This document shows positions 17,622-26,442 of a stretch of DNA of 64,000 bases, piece by piece. The stretch covers positions 434,001-498,000 of the forward strand of contig NZ_CP019388.1 in assembly GCF_001971725.1 (NCBI RefSeq). Reading direction: 5' to 3'. Every line of letters begins with the position of its first letter. Positions within the stretch are counted from its first letter, which is position 1. Made by a program: the position numbers and the translations under genes. This stretch comes from Winogradskyella sp. J14-2 (GTDB taxonomy: Bacteria; Bacteroidota; Bacteroidia; Flavobacteriales; Flavobacteriaceae). The notes under the pieces are model-generated. The model made no database searches. It was not told the DNA's origin and saw only the letters and a program-made list of their open reading frames with translations.

Positions 17622-19547
17622 ATGCAGTTTAAACATCCCGAATTACTTTACGCACTTTTTTTACTGATAATTCCTATACTTATTCACTTATTTCAATTAC
17701 GTCGTTTTCAGAAAGTTGAATTTACTAATGTTAAGTTCTTAAAAGCTGTAAAACTTCAAACTCGTAAAAGCTCACAGTTAAAAAAGTGGCTAACATTACT
17801 TACCCGAATGTTGTTATTGGCTTGTGCCATTATTGCATTTGCCCAACCATTTATACCAAATACTGAAGGTTTTAATGAAACACAAGAAATCGTTGTGTAT
17901 CTAGACAACTCATACAGTATGCAAGCGACTGGAAAAAACGGAAGTCTGCTAAATGAAGCCATTCAGGATATGATAAACAACTTTCCTGAAGATGAAAAGA
18001 TAAGTCTGTTTACTAATACGCAAACCTTTAGAAACACAAGTTTAAAGGCGTTAAAAAATGATTTAATTCAATTAGAGCACTCACCTACGCAACTAAATTA
18101 TGATGCGCTTTTTATTAAAGGAAAAGCATTGTTTTCAAAAGATAAATCCTCTTCCAAAAACCTTATTCTTATTTCAGATTTTCAGCAAAAAGACAATCCT
18201 GTTACGTTTGAAACCGACAGTACTATCAACCTAAAGTTAGTTCAACCAAAATCTACATTAGTTTCTAATGTGAGTATAGATAGTGTTTACGTTGCAAATT
18301 CTAATGCTGAAACTTTAGACTTAAAAGTAAAACTATCTAATCAAGGTGAAGCTATCGAAAACCTTACAGTCTCTCTATTTAATGATGACGTTTTATTAGC
18401 TAAAAATGCTATAGACATAAGCGAAAGTTCCGAAGCTACGTTTTCGGTTTCTAACAATGCAGTAATTAATGGAAAATTAGTTATTGAAGATGCAGGTTTG
18501 CAATACGATAATAGCTTTTATTTCAACATCAATGCTAAACCAAAAATTAAGGTCCTTGCCATAAATGAAAATACTGATGATAATTTTTTAAAACGCATCT
18601 ATACCGATGATGAATTTGAGTATAATTCTTTTAAAGAAAGTAGTCTTAATTTCAATTTAATTCAAGATCAAAATCTAATTGTTTTAAATGAATTAAAGAG
18701 CATATCTGATGCTCTAAGAACAGCTCTTATTTCTTTTAGAAATGACGGTGGACACACATTAACAATCCCTTCAAAAGAAATAATATTAAACACTTATAAT
18801 CAATTATTTAAAACTATTAATATATCTCAATACAATACTCTAAGTAGTCAACAAAAACGTATAACTACGATTAACTATAATCATCCACTTTTAACCAATG
18901 CATTTTACTCTAAAGTTAGTAATTTTCAATATCCAAAAGTTGAATCTTCATATAGTTTTTCTTCCAATGCTAATAGTGTATTGTCCTATGAAGATGGCAA
19001 CGCTTTTTTAGTTGGAAATAATGGTATTTATTCATTTTCGGGTGCCCTAAATGATGAGAATTCAAACTTTAAAAATTCACCTTTAATAGTTCCTGTACTT
19101 TATAATTTAGGTAAACAAAGTTTAAAATTGTCGCAACTCTATTATACCATAGGACAACAAAATACAATTGCAATTAATGCAGTTTTAGGACAAGACGATA
19201 TTTTATCGCTTGGTACTACAGAGAATTCGATAATTCCGTTACAAAAAACTTACAGCAAAATGGTTGAATTAGAAACCCAAGAATATCCTGAAAACGCAGG
19301 TATATATGAGGTAAAAAGCAAATCTGAGGTTCTTCAAAACTTAAGTTTTAACTTTAATAGAGACGAAAGTAACTTACACTATCTCGATTTAAAAAACATT
19401 ACGAAAATTTCGGTAGATGAAAGTTTGGCCTCAACAATAAACACTATAAAAAGTAGCACAAGTATTAATGCACTATGGAAATGGTTTGTTATTTTTGCGC
19501 TAGTATTTTTAATAATAGAAATACTTCTACTAAAATACCTTAAATGA
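17622..19547 (+). CDS. BatA-domain membrane protein with VWA-like region
   Basis: A 641-aa protein beginning with the BatA/aerotolerance-type N-terminus: MQFKHPELLYALFLLIIPI, a first membrane helix, the LFQLRRFQKVEFTNV segment, then a second helix around residues 60-80. A von Willebrand A-like domain follows; its metal site reads VYLDNSYSMQA, close to the DxSxS motif. The long C-terminal part is beta-rich and periplasmic-looking, and a final helix (about 617-637) sits at the C-terminus. The usual bat operon partners and a MoxR ATPase are absent. The role is unknown. Its stop overlaps the start of the dihydroorotase-like gene by 4 bp. Confidence 0.85.
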   Translation: MQFKHPELLYALFLLIIPILIHLFQLRRFQKVEFTNVKFLKAVKLQTRKSSQLKKWLTLLTRMLLLACAIIAFAQPFIPNTEGFNETQEIVVYLDNSYSMQATGKNGSLLNEAIQDMINNFPEDEKISLFTNTQTFRNTSLKALKNDLIQLEHSPTQLNYDALFIKGKALFSKDKSSSKNLILISDFQQKDNPVTFETDSTINLKLVQPKSTLVSNVSIDSVYVANSNAETLDLKVKLSNQGEAIENLTVSLFNDDVLLAKNAIDISESSEATFSVSNNAVINGKLVIEDAGLQYDNSFYFNINAKPKIKVLAINENTDDNFLKRIYTDDEFEYNSFKESSLNFNLIQDQNLIVLNELKSISDALRTALISFRNDGGHTLTIPSKEIILNTYNQLFKTINISQYNTLSSQQKRITTINYNHPLLTNAFYSKVSNFQYPKVESSYSFSSNANSVLSYEDGNAFLVGNNGIYSFSGALNDENSNFKNSPLIVPVLYNLGKQSLKLSQLYYTIGQQNTIAINAVLGQDDILSLGTTENSIIPLQKTYSKMVELETQEYPENAGIYEVKSKSEVLQNLSFNFNRDESNLHYLDLKNITKISVDESLASTINTIKSSTSINALWKWFVIFALVFLIIEILLLKYLK

Positions 19548-20797
19548 ACGCACTCATAAAATCTGCTACAATCGTTGATTCTAAAAGTGATTTTCACAAC
19601 CAAACGGTAGATATTTTAATTGAAAAAGGTCGCATTTCTAAGATTTCCAAACGCATTTCTAATCCTCATAATTACGACGAGATTAAATTAGACAACCTTC
19701 ATGTCTCACAAGGATGGTTTGACAGTAGCGTATCTTTTGGAGAACCAGGATACGAGGAACGTGAAACCATAGAAAACGGTCTAAAAACTGCTGCTTTATC
19801 TGGTTTTACAGCTGTAGCACTTAATGCAAATTCTAACCCGATAATTGATTGTTTTGCTGATATCACTTTAGTAAAGGCTAAGGCTAAAAACAAAGCCACA
19901 AGCCTCTATCCTATTGGTGCTCTTACAAAATCGAGTAAAAGTAGCGATTTAGCGGAACTATTTGATATGAAAAATGCCGGCGCAGTTGCATTCTACGATT
20001 ATCAAAAACCTATTTCTAATCCCAACCTATTAAAAATTGCATTACAATATAGCAGTGCTTTTGATGGTTTGGTGTTATCCTTTCCGCAGGAGTCTAAAAT
20101 TTCTGGTTTAGGAGTGGTTAATGAACATATTAACAGCACGCGTTTAGGTTTAAAAGGAAATCCTGGTTTGGCTGAAGAATTGCAGATAGCTAGAGATCTA
20201 TTTCTTTTAGAATACACTGGTGGAAAACTACATATACCAACAATATCTACCGCTAAATCTGTAGAACTTATTAGAGAAGGGAAAGCTAAAAACCTTAACG
20301 TTACTTGTAGTGTAGCGATACACAATTTAGTATTAACGGATGATAGCCTAGAAGGATTTGATACAAGGTATAAAGTACTGCCACCATTAAGAACACAAAA
20401 TGATTGTAATGCTTTAATTGAAGGGTTAAAAGATGGTACAATAGATATGGTTACCACAGACCATAACCCAATTGATATCGAAGATAAAAATGTAGAGTTT
20501 GACTATGCCAAATATGGCACTATAGGTTTAGAGTCGGCTTTTGGGGCTTTACAAACCATTTTTACCACAAAGAAAACGATAAGTTTACTAACCCAAGGTA
20601 AAGCTAGATTTGGTATTACCGAAACCATCGTAAATACTGGTCAAATAGCAAATTTAAGTTTATTTAACCCAGACGGTAAATATCTATTTAAGAAAGAAAA
20701 TATTATTTCAAAATCCAAAAACAGTGCTTTCTTAAACAATGAATTAAAAGGTCGCGTCTACGGAATAATTGCAAACAATAAAATTGCTCTTAAATAA
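19544..20797 (+). CDS. Dihydroorotase-like amidohydrolase, probably lacking metal ligands
   Basis: A 417-aa member of the amidohydrolase superfamily that aligns along its length with type I dihydroorotases (pyrimidine synthesis). In active enzymes the first strand ends in an HxHxR metal/substrate motif before EPG. Here the equivalent reads SSVSFGEPG, so both histidines and the arginine are missing. Later landmarks survive partly: ISTAKSVELIR, VTCSVAIHNLVLTDD, TTDHNP with its Asp, and GTIGLESAFG. It may be a noncatalytic partner, as known for pseudo-dihydroorotases that assemble with aspartate transcarbamoylase. It overlaps both its neighbours and is translated as part of the operon. Confidence 0.85.
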   Translation: MNALIKSATIVDSKSDFHNQTVDILIEKGRISKISKRISNPHNYDEIKLDNLHVSQGWFDSSVSFGEPGYEERETIENGLKTAALSGFTAVALNANSNPIIDCFADITLVKAKAKNKATSLYPIGALTKSSKSSDLAELFDMKNAGAVAFYDYQKPISNPNLLKIALQYSSAFDGLVLSFPQESKISGLGVVNEHINSTRLGLKGNPGLAEELQIARDLFLLEYTGGKLHIPTISTAKSVELIREGKAKNLNVTCSVAIHNLVLTDDSLEGFDTRYKVLPPLRTQNDCNALIEGLKDGTIDMVTTDHNPIDIEDKNVEFDYAKYGTIGLESAFGALQTIFTTKKTISLLTQGKARFGITETIVNTGQIANLSLFNPDGKYLFKKENIISKSKNSAFLNNELKGRVYGIIANNKIALK

Positions 20798-21123
20798 TGG
20801 ATAAAGAAGATATAAGAGAAGGTAAGACCTTAGCAACCATAGCACATTTAACACCTATAGGTTTGCTTGTAGCCATTTCTTTGAATTTAGAAAAAAGGAA
20901 CCCTTACATCTTTTTTCATGCCCGACAAATGATAGGCTTAATTATAATGGTAGCCTTTTCTAATATATGTGAAAAGTATGTTAATTCGTGGTTTGGTACA
21001 GCCCTTTGGTTTGTTACCTTTATTTCATGGTTATATTGTTTACTATATGCTCTTAAAGGAGAGTATAAGTTACTACCTGTCTTAGGGCAATACTTTCAGG
21101 ATTGGTTTAAAAACCTAAAATAA
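20797..21123 (+). CDS. DUF4870-like small membrane protein
   Basis: A 108-aa protein with three hydrophobic helices (about residues 12-28, 43-60 and 65-85). It has the layout and sequence feel of the DUF4870 / Tic20-like group: ATIAHLTPIGLL at the start, then NPYIFFHARQMIGL, where the FHARQ segment is characteristic. It ends in a short amphipathic tail (LPVLGQYFQDWFKNLK). It is an inner-membrane protein of unknown function. Its start shares a base with the stop of the dihydroorotase-like gene, so it is in the same operon. Confidence 0.8.
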   Translation: MDKEDIREGKTLATIAHLTPIGLLVAISLNLEKRNPYIFFHARQMIGLIIMVAFSNICEKYVNSWFGTALWFVTFISWLYCLLYALKGEYKLLPVLGQYFQDWFKNLK

Positions 21124-21132
21124 ACATTATTA

Positions 21133-21780
21133 GTGACTACAACCTTACATTACATAAAAAGACCGAGCACTTTAAAAGAAAATGTACCTTTACTCATTAT
21201 GTGTCATGGTTATGGTAGTGATGAAAACGATTTATTCTCATTTGCTTCAGAATTACCAGAAGAACTCTTTATTATTTCATTAAGAGCACCTTATGCCATG
21301 CAGCCTTATGGAAATGCATGGTATGCTATAAATTTTGATGCCGAAAAAGGAAAATGGAGCGATAACGTACAAGCGAGACAATCCGTTGACCTAATAGCAC
21401 ATTTTATTGACTATGCCTGTGACACTTATGCTGTAGACAAGACTAATGTCACCCTTTTGGGGTTTAGTCAAGGCACTATCCTAAGCCTATCGGTGGCTTT
21501 AAATTATCCAGAGAAGTTAAAAAATGTGGTGGCGCTTAGTGGCTATCTTAATAAAGATCTTTTACCTTCAAATATTGATAAAAACAAAGTATCTCACTTA
21601 AACATATTTTCATCCCATGGTTATGCCGATCAAGTAATACCTGTAGATTGGGCTAGAAAAACACCAGAATATTTAAAGGAGTTAAATATAAACCATATTT
21701 ATAAAGAGTATCCTGTTGGACATGGTGTAGCTCCTCAGAACTTTTATGATTTTAAAAATTGGTTAACTACTTATATCTAA
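21133..21780 (+). CDS. Phospholipase/carboxylesterase family alpha/beta hydrolase
   Basis: A 215-aa cytoplasmic serine hydrolase of the carboxylesterase/thioesterase family. The oxyanion region is MCHGYGSDENDLF. The nucleophile elbow is GFSQG, the catalytic Asp is in SSHGYADQVIP and the His in YPVGHGV. The start is a GTG at 21133, 9 bp after the preceding stop, with no better codon nearby. It is the last gene of the operon beginning at 17622 and converges with the next gene, whose stop overlaps by 4 bp. The physiological ester is unknown. Confidence 0.9.
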   Translation: MTTTLHYIKRPSTLKENVPLLIMCHGYGSDENDLFSFASELPEELFIISLRAPYAMQPYGNAWYAINFDAEKGKWSDNVQARQSVDLIAHFIDYACDTYAVDKTNVTLLGFSQGTILSLSVALNYPEKLKNVVALSGYLNKDLLPSNIDKNKVSHLNIFSSHGYADQVIPVDWARKTPEYLKELNINHIYKEYPVGHGVAPQNFYDFKNWLTTYI

Positions 21781-22283
21781 CCTATTTTAGGATACATAAA
21801 ATACTCTACCAATTTAAATTTAAGATCGTAATTTTCGTCAATTTCGTATTTTACAAAAATCTCTCCCCAATACGCACCATCCGTAAAATTTGCTAAAATC
21901 CATTTATGATTTACAATTCTTATTTTGTTTATCAATAATTTAGAATTTGTCATAGAAACAAAGGGTACTATAGGGTGGTCTTCGCCTTCGTAATGATTGG
22001 TATCATAAAGCCCTTCTTTAATAGCAACAATCAATTCATCAACATCATAGCCTTGTGCAATAAAATAATCTAACGCATTATCGTTTCCGTCAATGCTAAA
22101 GTAACTCAACTCAAAATTCTTATCTTCTAATTCAGTTATTGTTTTTTCTTGAGTTTTTATGGTCGTTTTAAACTGCTTTATGTCTTTTTCGTACTTGTCT
22201 AGAATATTTTTAGAGTTCACATATTGAAATATGAATGCTAAGGCTGAAAAAATGAACAAATACATAAAAATTCTACTCTTCAT
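21777..22283 (-). CDS. Membrane-anchored coiled-coil protein of unknown function
   Basis: A 168-aa protein with one N-terminal hydrophobic helix (about residues 5-21), followed by a heptad-rich stretch at about 28-58 (LDKYEKDIKQFKTTIKTQ, then ITELEDK). The remainder is a compact globular domain with several aromatic residues (HKWILANFTDGAYWGEIFVKY split across residues 135-155), resembling secreted hydrolase-regulating or NTF2-like domains, though I cannot assign it. It lies 9 bp downstream of the MBL-fold gene on the same strand, so they are likely cotranscribed. Confidence 0.7.
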   Translation of the reverse strand: MKSRIFMYLFIFSALAFIFQYVNSKNILDKYEKDIKQFKTTIKTQEKTITELEDKNFELSYFSIDGNDNALDYFIAQGYDVDELIVAIKEGLYDTNHYEGEDHPIVPFVSMTNSKLLINKIRIVNHKWILANFTDGAYWGEIFVKYEIDENYDLKFKLVEYFMYPKIG

Positions 22284-22292
22284 ATCTATTTT

Positions 22293-23054
22293 TTATATTG
22301 AGATTTGTAAATTGTCGTATGCCAAAAAAACGTTTTCTGGTAACTTTTGTTGCACCTCATTATGAAAACCCATATGATGGCTTATATGCGTTAAGTAAGC
22401 ACGTTTTGGGTTAACCTTATTTATAAAACCTAGTGCTTCCTCAAGATTAAAATGAGACATGTGTGGCTCTTCTCTTAGCGCATTTACCACCAAAGTATCT
22501 AGGTTTTGTAACTTCTTAATTTCCTTTTCTGCAACAGTTTTCATATCTGTGAGATAGGCAAAATTCTTAAATCGAAAGCCAAACACTTGCAGTTTAAAAT
22601 GCAGGCCATCTATTGGCACCACTTTTAAATTACCTAATTTAAAAGCTTTATTTTTTATAATATGTTCTTTTACACTCGGTACACCTGGATACTTTGCTTT
22701 CGTTGTAAAAATATAATCAAAGCGTTTTTTAAGAGCCTTAAAAACGCGCTTGTGCGCATACAAGTCTATATCACCTTGTTTAAAGAAAAAAGGTCTAATA
22801 TCATCTAAACCCATAGTATGGTCCGCATGCTCGTGTGTAAAAATAATTCCATCTATTTTAGTAACATTTGCATTGAGCATTTGTTGCCTAAAATCAGGAC
22901 CGCAATCTATAACATATACATAATCATCCCACTCTATTAAAACCGAAACACGCAAGCGCTTATCTTTAGGGTCTTTACTAAGGCAAACAGGATGTGTACT
23001 ACCTATAATTGGTATGCCTTGCGAAGTTCCGGTCCCTAAAAATGTAACTTTCAA
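22293..23054 (-). CDS. MBL-fold metallo-hydrolase (PhnP/RNase Z-like)
   Basis: A 253-aa metallo-beta-lactamase-fold phosphodiesterase-type enzyme. The N-terminus MKVTFLGTGTSQGIPIIG is characteristic. The metal site is THEHADHTMGLDD, which contains HxHxDH. Further ligands are probably the Asp of YLTDMK and the His of LTHISHHMG. A CPhn-type cyclic phosphodiesterase or related nuclease activity is typical for this branch; the substrate here is unknown. It is cytoplasmic, and divergent from the 483-aa conserved gene. Confidence 0.9.
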   Translation of the reverse strand: MKVTFLGTGTSQGIPIIGSTHPVCLSKDPKDKRLRVSVLIEWDDYVYVIDCGPDFRQQMLNANVTKIDGIIFTHEHADHTMGLDDIRPFFFKQGDIDLYAHKRVFKALKKRFDYIFTTKAKYPGVPSVKEHIIKNKAFKLGNLKVVPIDGLHFKLQVFGFRFKNFAYLTDMKTVAEKEIKKLQNLDTLVVNALREEPHMSHFNLEEALGFINKVNPKRAYLTHISHHMGFHNEVQQKLPENVFLAYDNLQISI

Positions 23055-23113
23055 AATGGTGTTAACTTTGAAACAAAAATAAGGTTATTTTTTTGTTTGC
23101 AATACTAAATTAA

Positions 23114-23121
23114 TACCTTTG
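23114..23121 (+). promoter_or_regulatory. Bacteroidota -7 promoter box (TACCTTTG)
   Basis: TACCTTTG followed by C, with TTTG/TTG candidates at 23093-23099 as the -33 element. It lies 26 bp upstream of the ATG at 23147. Confidence 0.6.
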
Positions 23122-23146
23122 CGATAACGATGTAATCCCACTATCC

Positions 23147-24598
23147 ATGGAAGAAATAACGTATAAAGGTGACTTTGAAATAGAAAACATTCCTTCTTTA
23201 AAAGACAAAGCCTTACGTATAAACCTTAACAAAGACATTTACGGTACTTTTGCAGAAATTGGCGCAGGCCAAGAAACTGTGCGTCAATTCTTTAGAGCAG
23301 GTGGTGCCTCTGGTACAATAGCCAAAGCTATGTCTGCTTATGACAAGCATTTTAGTGATGCGATCTATGGCATTGAAGATGATAAGCGCTACGTTACGGA
23401 AGCTAGGCTTCGCAAAATGCTAATTCATGAAGTTAATCTTATGGAACAGCGCATACCCAGAGACGATAATCCAAACAAGATTTTTTTCTCCTACGCCAAT
23501 ACAGTTGCTACCATAGATTTTGCAAAAAAATACAAGGGACATGGTTGGGTTGGTATTAAATTTCAGGTAGAACCCGAAGGAGAATACAATGAGATTGTGC
23601 TGCACATTCGTTTTAAAGAAAATGATGCTAGATTACAGCAAGAAACACTAGGTAAATTAGGAACTAACTTAATTTATGGTGCATTTTACAAATACAATCA
23701 ACCCAAAAAACTATTGCGCTATTTGTATGATCATCTAGATAAAGATCAGTTAGAAATTGATACTATCAATTTTTCAGGACCAGTTTTTAAGGATGTAGAT
23801 AACCGCTTAATGAGTTTACAACTGGTAAAAAACGGAATGACGGATGCCGTAATGTTTGCACCAGACGGAAACAACGTATTACCAGCACGTGTACTTTACA
23901 AAAAAAATATCTTAGCGCTAAGAGGTAGCTTTAGACCAGTTACTAAGGTTAATATGGATATGTATGAGAAATCATACGAAATGTTTATAAAAGAAAATAA
24001 AGTAGAAAAAGAGAATACCCAGGTTATATTTGAAATCACACTCTCTAACCTAAGAGCCGAAGGGGAAATTGACGAGCAAGACTTTATGGACAGAGCGCGA
24101 TTACTTTGTTCTCTAGGACAAACGGTTTTAATATCTAATTTCCAAGAATATTATAAGCTAGTAGAATATTTCTCGCAATACACCAAAAACAGAATGGGAC
24201 TTACAATGGGTGTAAGTAACCTAGTAGATATATTTGATGAAAAATATTATCGTCACTTAAGCGGTGGAATACTCGAAGCTTTTGGAAAACTATTCTACAA
24301 GGACTTAAGAGTATACCTATACCCAATGCAAAACGATGATGGCAGCCTTACTACAAGTGAAAACCTTAAAGTTCATCCTCGTATGAAAGAGCTCTACAAG
24401 TTCTTTAAATATAACGGAAAAGTAGTAGATATTACAGATTACGACTCATCTAACCTAACTGTATTTTCTAGGACAGTACTTAAAAAGATAGCAAATGGTG
24501 ATAACGACTGGGAAGAAATGTTACCAGAAGGTGTAGCAAAATTAATTAAAGAAAAAAGTTTATTTGGCTGCGAATCTCAAGAAGTGATGCACAAATAA
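23147..24598 (+). CDS. Conserved soluble protein of unknown function
   Basis: A 483-aa protein without signal peptide or membrane segment. The N-terminal third is notably conserved-looking (LRINLNKDIYGTFAEIGAGQ, then RQFFRAGGASGTIAKAMSAY), with glycine-rich turns that suggest a nucleotide- or phosphate-handling site. It has no Walker, HxGH or other standard motif. The middle carries LRYLYDHLDKDQLEIDTINF. Database names that imply an outer-membrane receptor or a nucleotidyltransferase would not fit what is visible. It has its own -7 promoter box and a strong terminator, so it is a single-gene unit. I recognise it as a widespread flavobacterial protein but not its function. Confidence 0.8.
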   Translation: MEEITYKGDFEIENIPSLKDKALRINLNKDIYGTFAEIGAGQETVRQFFRAGGASGTIAKAMSAYDKHFSDAIYGIEDDKRYVTEARLRKMLIHEVNLMEQRIPRDDNPNKIFFSYANTVATIDFAKKYKGHGWVGIKFQVEPEGEYNEIVLHIRFKENDARLQQETLGKLGTNLIYGAFYKYNQPKKLLRYLYDHLDKDQLEIDTINFSGPVFKDVDNRLMSLQLVKNGMTDAVMFAPDGNNVLPARVLYKKNILALRGSFRPVTKVNMDMYEKSYEMFIKENKVEKENTQVIFEITLSNLRAEGEIDEQDFMDRARLLCSLGQTVLISNFQEYYKLVEYFSQYTKNRMGLTMGVSNLVDIFDEKYYRHLSGGILEAFGKLFYKDLRVYLYPMQNDDGSLTTSENLKVHPRMKELYKFFKYNGKVVDITDYDSSNLTVFSRTVLKKIANGDNDWEEMLPEGVAKLIKEKSLFGCESQEVMHK

Positions 24599-24606
24599 AA
24601 CTTTAT

Positions 24607-24660
24607 AAAAAAGCGACCTTTCGGTTACTATGCATAGTAGACGAAAGGTCGCTTTTTTTA
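24607..24660. terminator. Strong bidirectional terminator with nested palindrome
   Basis: Outer stem AAAAAAGCGACCTTTCG / CGAAAGGTCGCTTTTTT. The loop itself contains the palindrome TACTATGCATAGTA. It serves the convergent 23147 gene and bcp. Confidence 0.85.
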
Positions 24661-24674
24661 TTTATAATTTAGAG

Positions 24675-25130
24675 CTAATCATTTAAAATTTGAGCTGTAT
24701 GCTCTTTAGTCTTTACCTTCGTTATTACGTCTTCTAAAATACCTTTTTCATCAATTACAAACGTGGTTCTGTGAATGCCATCGTACTCTTTGCCCATAAA
24801 CTTTTTTGGTCCCCAAACGCCAAAAGCCTCAATAACAGCTTTGTCTTCATCCGCTAATAAAGGATACTGAAAACCGTACTTATTCTTAAAATTAGATTGG
24901 CGTTTGGCACTATCTGCACTTACACCCAAGATTTCATAACCTTGAGATTTAAAACGCTCATAATTATCGTTAAGATTACAAGCTTCAGCAGTACAGCCTG
25001 GAGTACTTGCTTTTGGGTAGAAAAAAACAACTAATTTTTTACCTTTGTAATCTTCTAGTGAGATTGTATTTCCATCTTGGTCTTTTGCCGAAAAATTTGG
25101 TGCCTTGTCACCTGTTTTTAAATGCGTCAT
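24675..25130 (-). CDS. bcp: Thioredoxin-dependent thiol peroxidase (BCP-type peroxiredoxin)
   Basis: A 151-aa peroxiredoxin that reduces hydrogen peroxide and organic peroxides in the cytoplasm, recycled by thioredoxin. The peroxidatic cysteine C46 and the resolving C51 lie in STPGCTAEACNLND, the classical BCP spacing. The N-terminal GDKAPNFSAKDQDG and the GVSADSAKRQ segment are typical. It is divergent from nth with a 36-bp gap, so promoters of the two genes overlap. The length matches the family. Confidence 0.95.
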   Translation of the reverse strand: MTHLKTGDKAPNFSAKDQDGNTISLEDYKGKKLVVFFYPKASTPGCTAEACNLNDNYERFKSQGYEILGVSADSAKRQSNFKNKYGFQYPLLADEDKAVIEAFGVWGPKKFMGKEYDGIHRTTFVIDEKGILEDVITKVKTKEHTAQILND

Positions 25131-25166
25131 AATTGCTTAAATTTGTTTTATGTAAAAATACAATGA

Positions 25167-25823
25167 ATGACTAAGCAAGAAAAGGTTGATTTTGTTATAA
25201 ATACGTTAAATGAACTCTACCCAGAAATACCCATTCCATTAGATCATAAAGATCCTTACACTTTATTAATAGCAGTGTTAATGTCTGCACAAAGTACAGA
25301 TGTACGTGTTAATCAAATTACACCACTTTTGTTTGAACGAGCAGACAATCCATACGATATGATAAAGTTGAGTGTAGAAGAAATACGAGAGATTATAAAA
25401 CCTGTTGGTTTATCTCCCATGAAAAGTAAAGGTATTTATGGTTTGTCTAAAATTCTTATTAATAAACATAATGGCCAAGTCCCAAAAACCTATGAAGCGC
25501 TTGAGGCGTTGCCTGCAGTTGGCCATAAAACCGCAGCTGTTGTGTTGTCGCAAGCTTTTGGTATACCTGCGTTTCCGGTAGATACGCATATTCATCGGTT
25601 AATGTACCGTTGGAATTTAACCAATGGCAAAAACGTGGTACAAACCGAAAAGGATGCAAAACGATTATTTCCTAAAGAATTATGGAACGACCTCCATCTT
25701 CAAATTATTTGGTATGGTAGAGAATATTCTCCTGCTCGCGGTTGGGATTTAGAAAAGGATATCATCACAAAAACCATTGGTAGAAAATCGGTTTTGAACG
25801 ATTACTACAAAAAAAAGAAATAG
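25167..25823 (+). CDS. nth: Endonuclease III-type DNA glycosylase without Fe-S cysteines
   Basis: A 218-aa base-excision repair enzyme that removes oxidised pyrimidines and cleaves at AP sites. The helix-hairpin-helix LPAVGHKTA carries the catalytic lysine K121, and FPVDTHIHR carries the catalytic aspartate D139. Typical endonuclease III ends with four cysteines (C-x6-C-x2-C-x5-C) holding a 4Fe-4S cluster. Here the C-terminus (WYGREYSPARGWDLEKD onward) has no cysteine at all, so the cluster is absent. The fold and active site otherwise look intact. It is divergent from bcp. Confidence 0.92.
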   Translation: MTKQEKVDFVINTLNELYPEIPIPLDHKDPYTLLIAVLMSAQSTDVRVNQITPLLFERADNPYDMIKLSVEEIREIIKPVGLSPMKSKGIYGLSKILINKHNGQVPKTYEALEALPAVGHKTAAVVLSQAFGIPAFPVDTHIHRLMYRWNLTNGKNVVQTEKDAKRLFPKELWNDLHLQIIWYGREYSPARGWDLEKDIITKTIGRKSVLNDYYKKKK

Positions 25824-25871
25824 TTTTAAGTTGGTATAATTGTTGATGCCGTTTCTAGAAACTATCAGTCA

Positions 25872-26423
25872 ATGAAAAAGGCGCTAATAATCTTCATATC
25901 ATTACTATTGTCATCCTGTATACCTTATAAAATTGCGCCTAAGTTTAAGAATAAGGATTATAAGGTTATGAAAGCCAAAAAGTTTCAAAGAAAACTCGCT
26001 AGAGAAACTTCGTTCATTTTTAAAGATCCTAAAGACGCTTATGAGTTTTATAATTATATAAATACAAAATATAGTCTAGACCATAATAACGTTGGGCTAA
26101 ACTCACCTATTACAATTAATGATAAAACATACTTCTTTACTTATCATGAAGTTGAACGAACAGACCAAACCGCTAATATTGGCTTGGTAGTTACAGATTT
26201 AGTTTTAGATGAAAAACTAGGAATCACAGCTTTTGAAAACAATTATTCTAGCAGAAAAGGACATTGGTACATAGTTATCACAGTTTATGACGAAGAATTA
26301 AAAAACTGTCTATTAGACAAACATCCTAACAAAACAGAAGTGCTGCAACACTTAAAAAATATGCAACAAGAGTATCTAAAAACTCACAACTACGAAGAGT
26401 TATTATTTACAAAAAAATCCTGA
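25872..26423 (+). CDS. Small lipoprotein of unknown function
   Basis: A 183-aa protein with a lipoprotein signal (hydrophobic stretch ending LLLSSC, C16). The mature part is basic near the N-terminus (KNKDYKVMKAKKFQRKLAR) and otherwise mixed alpha/beta with several Tyr residues and no recognised motif. It is 48 bp downstream of nth on the same strand and may be read from the same transcript. A terminator overlaps its stop codon. Confidence 0.75.
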   Translation: MKKALIIFISLLLSSCIPYKIAPKFKNKDYKVMKAKKFQRKLARETSFIFKDPKDAYEFYNYINTKYSLDHNNVGLNSPITINDKTYFFTYHEVERTDQTANIGLVVTDLVLDEKLGITAFENNYSSRKGHWYIVITVYDEELKNCLLDKHPNKTEVLQHLKNMQQEYLKTHNYEELLFTKKS

Positions 26424-26442
26424 TTTTTTAATCAGGATTTCT
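26415..26442 (+). terminator. Hairpin terminator overlapping a stop codon
   Basis: Stem AAATCCTGAT / ATCAGGATTT with a 6-nt loop; the TGA of the lipoprotein gene lies in the stem. The remaining 210 bp to the sigma-factor gene hold nothing I recognise. Confidence 0.75.

Noticed and set aside
22996..23017. GTACTACC-containing match in the MBL-fold coding sequence
   Set aside because: Inside a coding region, with a poor second arm and no -7 box at the regulon distance; treated as chance.
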